Source: DASVDK01 sp036562265 [NCBI: Thermodesulfobacteriota bacterium] (GTDB lineage: Bacteria > DASVDK01). From it: a DNA stretch of 5,598 nucleotides. Below are positions 1 through 5,106 of this stretch, in pieces. Under the pieces are notes generated by a model. That model searched no databases. It was not told where the DNA came from and saw only the letters and a program-made list of their open reading frames with translations. The stretch's first letter is position 1. Each line of letters begins with the position of its first letter. The stretch lies in contig DATCKS010000237.1 of NCBI GenBank assembly GCA_036562265.1, positions 1 through 5,598 of the forward strand. Reading direction: 5' to 3'. The translations under genes were made by a program, and so were the position numbers.

Positions 1-717
1 GAGCCGCCCCGCCTCGAGCCTGAGCTGCTCGAGCCGCGCCATGAGGGCGCGATCGCCGTCGAGCTCGGCGGGCGACTCGTAGCCGGTCTTGCCGACCGAC
101 TCGGCGGCCAGGATCATCATCGGCATCGCGTTGTCGATGCAGGACACCGGCACGCCGTCGATCACGTCGCGCACGCGGCCGGTCGGCAGGAGCGAGCCGG
201 TCACCGAGCCGACGGCGTCGAGGAAGGCGAGCTTGATCGGCGCCGCCGTGCCGGGCGCGCCGTCGATCGCCACGTCGCCGTCGTAGGTGACCCGGCCGCC
301 CGGCGTCTGGACGGTCGCCTCGACCAGGCTCTCCGTGTTGACGTTGTAGATGCGCAGCGTCGTCTCCGGGTCGCGGGCCGGCACCAGGCCCGCCTCGATG
401 GCGAACGGGCCGACGCCCGAGAGCATGTTGCCGCAGTTGGGGCTCGTGTCGACGAAGGCCCGGTCGATCGCGACCTGGGCGAAGAGGTAGTCGACGTCGG
501 CGCCCGGCCGCGTCGAGCGGCTCACGATGGCGACCTTGCTCGTCAGCGGGTTCGCCCCGCCGACCCCGTCCACCTGGAGCGGGTGGGGCGAGCCCATCGC
601 CGCGAGGAGCACGCGGTCGCGCGTCGGCACGTCGTCCGGCAGATCGGAGGCGAGGAAGTAGGGGCCGCGCGACGTCCCGCCGCGCATCAGCACGCAAGGA
701 ATTCGGGTCTGGGTCAT
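1..717 (-). CDS. galD: PrpF/GalD-family isomerase, 4-oxalomesaconate tautomerase-like (partial, C-terminus missing)
   Basis: The first 239 residues are visible; the gene runs off the left edge, and the family is usually about 360-390 residues. The N-terminus carries the family hallmark IPCVLMRGGTSRG (residues 6-18), followed by GVGGANPLTSKVAIV (51-65), NCGNMLSGVGPFAIE (94-108) and CIDNAMPM (193-200). This order and wording closely match what I remember of Pseudomonas GalD, which converts keto to enol 4-oxalomesaconate in gallate/protocatechuate 4,5-cleavage. PrpF, the aconitate isomerase of the 2-methylcitrate pathway, is a relative. The fold is diaminopimelate-epimerase-like and cytoplasmic. 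Lys61 and Cys95 are 34 residues apart, the same spacing as catalytic Lys73 and Cys107 of Shewanella PrpF, so the enzyme looks active. The ATG lies five bases after the permease stop, with GGAG at 728-731 ten bases upstream, so it is probably the next cistron of the importer operon. Family assignment is firm; the exact substrate (oxalomesaconate, aconitate or another unsaturated acid) is inferred. Confidence 0.88.
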   Translation of the reverse strand, partial: MTQTRIPCVLMRGGTSRGPYFLASDLPDDVPTRDRVLLAAMGSPHPLQVDGVGGANPLTSKVAIVSRSTRPGADVDYLFAQVAIDRAFVDTSPNCGNMLSGVGPFAIEAGLVPARDPETTLRIYNVNTESLVEATVQTPGGRVTYDGDVAIDGAPGTAAPIKLAFLDAVGSVTGSLLPTGRVRDVIDGVPVSCIDNAMPMMILAAESVGKTGYESPAELDGDRALMARLEQLRLEAGRL

Positions 718-722
718 GGTCG

Positions 723-1505
723 TTACGCTCCGCTCACCCGGTCGGGTTCCGCCCAGAAGACGACCCGCCGCTGGATCGCACGCATGAGGAGGTGCAGGGT
801 GATGCCGATCGCCCCGAGGACGACGAGGACGGCGAACATCCCCGCGATGTCGAGAGTGAAGTTGAGCTGCTGGATCCGGTAGCCGAGGCCCACCTGGGCG
901 CCCACGAACTCGCCGACGATCGCCCCGAGCACCGAGAAGACGATGCCGATGTTGAGGCCGGCGAAGAGGAAGGGGAGGGCGTTCGGCACCTTCACCTTCC
1001 AGAAGATCTGCCAGCGCGACGCGCACATGGCCCTGAGGAGGTCGAGCTCCTGCTGCCGCGTCGCGCCGAGCCCCTGGATGACGTTCACGAGGATCGGGAA
1101 GAAGACGATGACCGCCGAGACGACGACCTTCGAGGCGAGGCCGAAGCCGAACCAGATGACCAGGATGGGGGCGATGGCGATCTTGGGCACCGTCTGGATG
1201 CCGACCAGGTACGGGTAGACGGTCCGCTCGAGGAGCCGGAACTGCGCGATGAGGCCGCCCACCACGATGGCCGAGGCGGCGCCGATCGCGAAGCCCGCGA
1301 GCGTCTCGAAGAGCGTGACCTTGATGTCGGTCCAGAAGCTCGGCAGCGACAGGAGGCGCACCAGGGCGCGCGCCACCGCCGAGGGGGCCGGGATGACGAT
1401 GGGGGGGATGCCGAGCGCGCGCACGAGCAGCTCCCAGCTGCCCACCACGAGGACGAAGACGCCGGGGATCGTGTACGTCTCGGCGCGCCTGAGCCAGTCG
1501 CGCAT
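723..1505 (-). CDS. ABC transporter permease, SsuC/TauC/NrtB type
   Basis: A 260-residue inner-membrane permease of the nitrate/sulfonate/taurine (BPD_transp_1) family, the usual length. Hydrophobic segments lie at about residues 13-31, 68-88, 97-121, 125-147, 178-200 and 221-241, giving six transmembrane helices. The cytoplasmic coupling loop that docks on the ATPase is visible at about 155-178, ending VKVPNALPF, followed by the typical FAGLNIGIVFSVLGAIVGEF (182-201). In the EAA loop the usually conserved glycine is Cys161, the only cysteine in the protein. The ATG shares its A with the TGA stop of the ATPase gene (TGATG), indicating translational coupling. A GGAGGG at 1518-1523 lies 12 bases upstream, a rather long spacing. 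The reading frame stays open far upstream through the ATPase gene, but homology begins at this ATG. It works with the ATPase and binding protein encoded just upstream. Substrate not determinable. Confidence 0.93.
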   Translation of the reverse strand: MRDWLRRAETYTIPGVFVLVVGSWELLVRALGIPPIVIPAPSAVARALVRLLSLPSFWTDIKVTLFETLAGFAIGAASAIVVGGLIAQFRLLERTVYPYLVGIQTVPKIAIAPILVIWFGFGLASKVVVSAVIVFFPILVNVIQGLGATRQQELDLLRAMCASRWQIFWKVKVPNALPFLFAGLNIGIVFSVLGAIVGEFVGAQVGLGYRIQQLNFTLDIAGMFAVLVVLGAIGITLHLLMRAIQRRVVFWAEPDRVSGA

Positions 1506-2269
1506 CAGTCGATCGAGCCCTCCGCCTCGAACAGCGCCCGGATGCGGGCCGTCAGGGCGCCGAACTCCGGGCTCCCCATGACGGCGAGACCGCGCGGCCG
1601 GGGCAGCGGCACCCGCATCACGTCGACGATCCGTCCCGGCCGGGGCGACATGACGACCACGCGGTCGCCGAGGAAGACCGCCTCGGGGATCGAGTGGGTG
1701 ATGAAGAAGACGGTCTTCTTCCGCTCCTCCCAGATCCGCAAGAGCTCGACGTTCATCCGCTCGCGCGTCATGGCGTCGAGCGCCCCGAACGGTTCGTCCA
1801 TGAGGAGGATGCGCGGGTCGAGCACCAGGGCGCGCACGATGGCCGCCCGCTGCTGCATGCCGCCCGACAGCTCGTTCGGGTAGCGCCCCTCGAAGCCGGC
1901 GAGCCCGACCAGCGCGAGGAGGGCGAGCGCCCGCTCGCGATGCTCGGCCAGGCGGAGCTTCTGCACCTCGACCGGCAGGAGGACGTTCTCGAGGACCGTC
2001 CGCCAGGCGAGCAGCGTGGCGTCCTGGAAGACGATCCCGATGTCCCTGCGGGGCCCGTTCACCGGCTGGCCGGCGACGATCACCTCGCCGGCGCTCTTGG
2101 GGGAGAGGCCGGCCAGGATCTTGAGGAGCGTCGTCTTGCCGCAACCGGACGGGCCGACGACCGAGAGGAACTCCCCCTCGGCCACCTCGAGCGACACGCG
2201 GGCGAGCGCCTCGACCGTGCCGCCGTCACGCGTCCGGTAGGTCTTCTCGAGGTTGTGAATACGGATCAC
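1505..2269 (-). CDS. ABC transporter ATP-binding protein, SsuB/TauB/NrtD type
   Basis: A complete 254-residue nucleotide-binding subunit that powers the adjacent importer from the cytoplasmic face. All motifs are intact: Walker A GPSGCGKT (residues 39-46), Q-loop FQD (81-83, Gln82), ABC signature LSGGMQQR (134-141), Walker B ILLMDEP (154-160, catalytic Glu159), D-loop GALD (162-165) and H-loop His192. The wording around Walker B and the D-loop (MDEPFGALDAMTRERM) and the MSPRPGRI segment (207-213) is typical of the nitrate/taurine/sulfonate group. I chose the GTG at 2267-2269: it gives the expected N-terminus (IRIHNLEKTY), lies two bases after the binding-protein stop, and no start codon lies close upstream in frame. 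No good Shine-Dalgarno precedes it, so translation probably depends on coupling to the gene before. The stop overlaps the permease start by one base. The substrate follows from the binding protein, not from this subunit. Confidence 0.95.
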   Translation of the reverse strand: MIRIHNLEKTYRTRDGGTVEALARVSLEVAEGEFLSVVGPSGCGKTTLLKILAGLSPKSAGEVIVAGQPVNGPRRDIGIVFQDATLLAWRTVLENVLLPVEVQKLRLAEHRERALALLALVGLAGFEGRYPNELSGGMQQRAAIVRALVLDPRILLMDEPFGALDAMTRERMNVELLRIWEERKKTVFFITHSIPEAVFLGDRVVVMSPRPGRIVDVMRVPLPRPRGLAVMGSPEFGALTARIRALFEAEGSID

Positions 2270-2271
2270 GC

Positions 2272-3324
2272 CTAGTTCATGGCCCGGGCGCGGTCCTGGA
2301 TCGCCTTCACGTCGAACGACGCCGCCTCGCGGGGGAACCGGTCGTCGAAGTACTGGGCCACGTCGTTCCGCTGCGTCGTCATGCCGACGTCGAGCGCCAT
2401 CTCCTGGATGCCGAGCCACTCGTCGCGGACGAAGCGGCCGATCGGCTTCTGGTCGGTGTACGTGTAGTTGAGCCAGCCGAGGAGCGCCTGCACGTCCACC
2501 GGAAGCTGCGCCTCCACGTCCGCCGGCCGCGACTGCGGGTGGACCTCGTAGAAGATCCGCACCGCCGCCCGGGGGTTCGCCTTCGTGAAGACCAGCCCCT
2601 TCATCATCGCCCGGTTGAGGCCGATCACGACGTTCGGGTGCTTCGCCGCGAACTCGTCGGTCGTCGCCTGCACGAGGCTCGAGATCCGGTCCTCGAAGCC
2701 GGCGTGCATGTAGCGGAGCTTGGTCCCGGCCCCCTCGATGACCGCGTAGGCGCCGCCCCAGAGCCCGAGGGCGTCGACCTGCCCCGTCGTGAGGGCGGTG
2801 GCCGCGCGGGCGCCGGTGCCGGCCGCGACGAGCTTCATGTCCTTGTCGACGTCGAAGCCCATCGCCTTGTAGACCTGCCGGACGTAGGGGACCGCGCCCG
2901 ACGCGAGGCTCGGCACGCCGATGGTCTTGCCCTTGAGGTCCTTCGTGCTCTTGATCGGGCTGTCGGGGAGCACGGCGATGCTGTACGGCCAGACCCGCTG
3001 GAGGTTCAGGACGGCCTTCACCTTGACCCCCTTGTCGCGGGCGGCGATGAGGCTCGTCTTGTCGGAGTGGGCGAACTGCGCGGTCCCGGAGGCGAGCACC
3101 TGGAGCGCCGCCGCCGAGCCGGCCGCCCACTGGAACTCGACCTCGAGCCCCTCCTCGGCGAACCACCCCATCTTCTGCGGCACCGCCCAGAGCGGGACCT
3201 CCTCGGTCGGCGCCACCTGGGCGTGCGCGAACACGACGACCACCTTCTGCTTCCCCTGCGCGAGGCTCGGGGTCGAACCGGCGGCGAGGAGGGCGAGGAC
3301 GAGGACCGTAACCCGTGCGAGCAT
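2272..3324 (-). CDS. ABC transporter substrate-binding protein, NMT1/THI5/SsuA-like
   Basis: A 350-residue periplasmic binding protein that supplies substrate to the permease/ATPase pair. It has a Sec-type signal peptide with a hydrophobic core at about residues 5-16 and a likely cleavage after SLA (20-22). There is no lipobox cysteine and no cysteine elsewhere, so it should be soluble in a Gram-negative periplasm. The mature part follows the SsuA/NMT1 pattern: PLWAVPQKMGWFAEEGLEVEF (44-64, the family's xAxxxGyFxxeGLdVe motif), ASGTAQFAHSDKTSLIAARDKG (78-99), then DLKGKTIGVPSLASGA (129-144) at the start of the second lobe. A later TGQVDALGLWGGAYAV (180-195) is also typical. The ATG is well supported by GGAGG six bases upstream. 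It is the first gene of the importer set, two bases ahead of the ATPase. The family binds nitrate, sulfonates, taurine, pyrimidine precursors and aromatic acids. Pairing with a GalD/PrpF-like enzyme suggests an organic acid, but this is inference. Confidence 0.92.
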   Translation of the reverse strand: MLARVTVLVLALLAAGSTPSLAQGKQKVVVVFAHAQVAPTEEVPLWAVPQKMGWFAEEGLEVEFQWAAGSAAALQVLASGTAQFAHSDKTSLIAARDKGVKVKAVLNLQRVWPYSIAVLPDSPIKSTKDLKGKTIGVPSLASGAVPYVRQVYKAMGFDVDKDMKLVAAGTGARAATALTTGQVDALGLWGGAYAVIEGAGTKLRYMHAGFEDRISSLVQATTDEFAAKHPNVVIGLNRAMMKGLVFTKANPRAAVRIFYEVHPQSRPADVEAQLPVDVQALLGWLNYTYTDQKPIGRFVRDEWLGIQEMALDVGMTTQRNDVAQYFDDRFPREAASFDVKAIQDRARAMN

Positions 3325-3330
3325 CGTGCG

Positions 3331-3335
3331 CCTCC
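3331..3335 (-). promoter_or_regulatory. Ribosome binding site of the binding-protein gene
   Basis: GGAGG on the minus strand, separated by six bases from the ATG at 3324. It is the best-placed Shine-Dalgarno in the window and fixes the start of the binding-protein gene. It suggests that this gene is translated independently and strongly, as is usual for binding proteins, while the downstream ATPase and permease rely on overlap or close spacing. Confidence 0.75.
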
Positions 3336-3355
3336 GTCGGTGAGGTCGAGCCGTC

Positions 3356-3384
3356 GTTATATTAACCGATCGGGGAGGGGTCGG
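3356..3384 (-). promoter_or_regulatory. Candidate promoter ahead of the binding-protein gene
   Basis: The minus strand reads TATAAC at 3361-3356, within an AT-only run (TTAATATAA) that stands out in a very GC-rich region. Seventeen bases upstream, at 3384-3379, lies CCGACC, which keeps the GAC core of a sigma70 -35 box but is otherwise poor. The patch falls in the 64-base gap before the importer genes, where an internal promoter would make sense. An 8-base palindrome CCGATCGG (3366-3373) sits between the two boxes and could be an operator half or chance. The -10 match is reasonable, the -35 match weak. Confidence 0.3.
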
Positions 3385-3388
3385 CCGG

Positions 3389-4204
3389 TCAGTCTTCGAG
3401 GAGCGGCGCCCGATCGAGGCCGTAGGCCCGACGGGCCGCCTCGACGAGCCGCTCGGGCGGGCGGCTATAGGCGAAGCCTCGCCGGGTGACCGAGACGCCC
3501 GACTCGGCCCGCATCTCGGCGAGCGTCCGGGCGGTCTTGATCACGGCGGCCACCGGGTCGACGACCGGCGCCTCGTCCACCCGGCTGACGCCGTTCTGGA
3601 AGAGCACCTCGGCCATGATCGTCTGCCCGGGCAGGATCACGTCCGCCCCCCGGCGCACCGCTTCGCGCGCCGCGGCGAGGAACGCGTCGACGAGCGGCCC
3701 CGGCCGCTCGAAGGCGTCGACCACGTCCCGGTAGTCGACCGTCATCGGCACCATCGCCGCGATTCGCCCCTCGAGGCCGGTCCGATGCGCCGCCGCCCGG
3801 ATGGGGTGGAAGATGTCGGGGTTGAAGGCCACGACGCCGAACCGCTCACCGAGCAGGCAGGCCAGGTGCATGGCCGATTCCCCGTACCCGGCGACCGGGA
3901 TGTCGACGACCGACCGGGCGAGGGCGACGCCGATGTCCTGGATGATGGCGATGGCGACGGCGTCGTACCCTTCGCGCTCGGCGCGCCGGGCGGCCTCGAC
4001 CACCTGCTGCTCGTGCAGGGCGGTGAGGTAGGCGTGGCGCGCCAGGTCGGCCGGGGAGGCGTCGGGCGTGTAGGTGCCCGGCCTGAGGCCGTGGATCACC
4101 ACCTCGACGCCGGGGCCGGCCACCCGCGCGAGGTGGCGCGCGAGCGCCTCGCCGTAGGCCGGCACCGTCTGCATCTCGATGAAGCCCTGATGCCAGATGC
4201 GCAC
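3389..4204 (-). CDS. Asp/Glu/hydantoin racemase superfamily protein lacking both catalytic cysteines
   Basis: A 271-residue protein, slightly longer than typical hydantoin racemases (about 220-250). It begins RIWHQGF and shows the superfamily's two-lobe pattern: GYDAVAIAIIQDIGVALARSVVDIPV (79-104), GYGESAMHLACLLGERFGVV (107-125), then ADVILPGQTIMAEV (187-200) and APVVDPVAAVIKTA (212-225). Known members (hydantoin and Asp/Glu racemase, maleate isomerase, arylmalonate decarboxylase) use one or two active-site cysteines, in ACFDDPG-like and LGCAGM-like motifs. Here the aligned positions are Ile87 and Gln194. The only cysteine, Cys116, lies in the predicted helix after GES. Racemisation is therefore doubtful; a lyase, isomerase or binding role is possible. 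The start is GTG at 4202-4204: an in-frame TAG lies just upstream, and the next candidate (ATG, residue 11) would remove conserved sequence. No strong Shine-Dalgarno is visible. The gene lies 64 bases before the importer and in the same direction, so a shared role is plausible. Confidence 0.82.
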   Translation of the reverse strand: MRIWHQGFIEMQTVPAYGEALARHLARVAGPGVEVVIHGLRPGTYTPDASPADLARHAYLTALHEQQVVEAARRAEREGYDAVAIAIIQDIGVALARSVVDIPVAGYGESAMHLACLLGERFGVVAFNPDIFHPIRAAAHRTGLEGRIAAMVPMTVDYRDVVDAFERPGPLVDAFLAAAREAVRRGADVILPGQTIMAEVLFQNGVSRVDEAPVVDPVAAVIKTARTLAEMRAESGVSVTRRGFAYSRPPERLVEAARRAYGLDRAPLLED

Positions 4205-4248
4205 CCCGAGAGCCTAGAGCCGCGGTGCGCGATCTTCAAGCGCCGGCG

Positions 4249-4268
4249 CGCGAGCGCCCGCGCTCGCG
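4249..4268. repeat. GC-rich inverted repeat between the oligopeptide permease and racemase-like genes
   Basis: CGCGAGCG at 4249-4256 and CGCTCGCG at 4261-4268 are perfect inverted repeats (8-bp stem, 4-base loop) in the 71-bp gap. A second palindrome, GCGCCGGCGC, covers 4240-4249. Neither is followed by a T-run on the minus strand, so this is not a canonical Rho-independent terminator. It may still be a 3'-end stabilising or pausing hairpin after the permease operon. In sequence this GC-rich, short palindromes arise by chance. Confidence 0.4.
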
Positions 4269-4275
4269 TCGTCCT

Positions 4276-5106
4276 TCAGGATCGACCGGGCGCGCCGGTG
4301 CCGCCCCGGGTCCTCGGGTCGAGGAGGTCGCGCAGGCCGTCCCCCAGGAGGTTGAAGCCGAGGACGGCCAGGGCGATGGCGAGGCCGGGAAAGAGGGTGG
4401 GCCAGGGGGAGAGGGCGAGGAAGGTCTGCGCCTCGCGCAGCATCCGGCCCCAGCTCGCCGCGGGGGGCTGCGTGCCGAGGCCGAGGTAGGAGAGGGCGGC
4501 CTCGGCGAGGATCGCCGTGGCGAGCGCCGCCGTGGCGAGGACGAGGAGCGGCGGGGCGAGGTTCGGCACGACGTGCCGCACGACGAGGCGGGCGGGCGAG
4601 ACGCCGAGGGCCCGCGCGCTCTCGACGTACTCCCGGCCGCGCTGCTCGATGGCGCTCGCCCGGGCGAGGCGGGCGAAGGCCGGCACCGAGGCGAGCCCGA
4701 TGGCGAGCACCGCGGCCATCCCGCCCGGCCCCAGCACCGTCGCGAGGAGCAGCGCCAGGAGGACCGCCGGCAGCGCGGCCAGCGCCTCCACGGGGCGCAT
4801 CAGGATCTCGTCGAGCCAGCCGCCGCGCCACCCGGCGGCGACGCCGACGAGGGCGCCTACGCCGAGGCCGATGGCGACCGCCGCGCCGCCGATCGCCACG
4901 GCGCTGCCGGCGCCGACCATGATGCGCGACAGGAGGTCGCGGCCGAAGTGGTCGGCCCCGAGCGGGTGGGCCGCGGAGGGGGGCGCGAGGCGCACGGCGA
5001 AGTCGGGCCGGTCGGGGTCGTAGGGGGTCCAGAGGCGGCCGGCCGCGGCCGCGAGGAGGATGACGGCGACGAGGACGAGGCCGCCCTGGAGCGCGGGGCG
5101 CCTCAT
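4276..5106 (-). CDS. Oligopeptide/dipeptide/nickel-type ABC transporter permease, DppC/OppC family
   Basis: A complete 276-residue inner-membrane permease of the family that imports peptides, nickel, opines or sugars, close to the usual 270-300. The N-terminal cytoplasmic stretch is short, with a first hydrophobic segment at about residues 8-26. The periplasmic hallmark HPLGADHFGRDLLSRI (47-62) is the classic DppC signature. Further transmembrane segments lie at about 67-92, 108-125, 128-146, 187-210 and 238-258. The EAA loop is intact (EYVESARALGVSPARL, 159-174, ending HVVPN). AEAALSYLGLGTQPPAASWG (201-220) and GFNLLGDGLRDLLDPR (250-265) are family-typical. The ATG overlaps the upstream permease stop (ATGA), which fixes the start in the absence of a Shine-Dalgarno. 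It pairs with that permease as the heterodimeric channel. No ATPase genes follow; they would have to lie upstream of the window or elsewhere. Substrate unknown. Confidence 0.95.
   Translation of the reverse strand: MRRPALQGGLVLVAVILLAAAAGRLWTPYDPDRPDFAVRLAPPSAAHPLGADHFGRDLLSRIMVGAGSAVAIGGAAVAIGLGVGALVGVAAGWRGGWLDEILMRPVEALAALPAVLLALLLATVLGPGGMAAVLAIGLASVPAFARLARASAIEQRGREYVESARALGVSPARLVVRHVVPNLAPPLLVLATAALATAILAEAALSYLGLGTQPPAASWGRMLREAQTFLALSPWPTLFPGLAIALAVLGFNLLGDGLRDLLDPRTRGGTGAPGRS

Noticed and set aside
792-1883. Long open frame on the plus strand (363 codons) across the permease and ATPase genes
   Set aside because: Its product is a low-complexity, highly charged Glu/Asp/Arg/His-rich chain, as expected for the antisense of GC-rich codons. 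The minus strand of the same stretch encodes two clear ABC subunits.
723-2144. Possible 473-residue permease with a long N-terminal extension
   Set aside because: The extension is an out-of-frame reading of the ATPase gene. The ATG at 1505, overlapping the ATPase stop, gives a normal 260-residue permease.
1505-3166. Possible 553-residue fusion made by extending the ATPase frame upstream through the binding-protein gene
   Set aside because: The upstream part is an out-of-frame Arg/Gly-rich reading of the binding-protein gene. ABC homology begins exactly at the GTG at 2269.
2539-3489. Plus-strand open frame (316 codons) opposite the binding protein
   Set aside because: The composition is Arg/Asp/Leu/His-rich without domain motifs. 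It spans a minus-strand intergenic gap and two minus-strand genes, so it is an antisense shadow.
4249-4268. Rho-independent terminator
   Set aside because: The stem is good, but no T-run follows on either strand.
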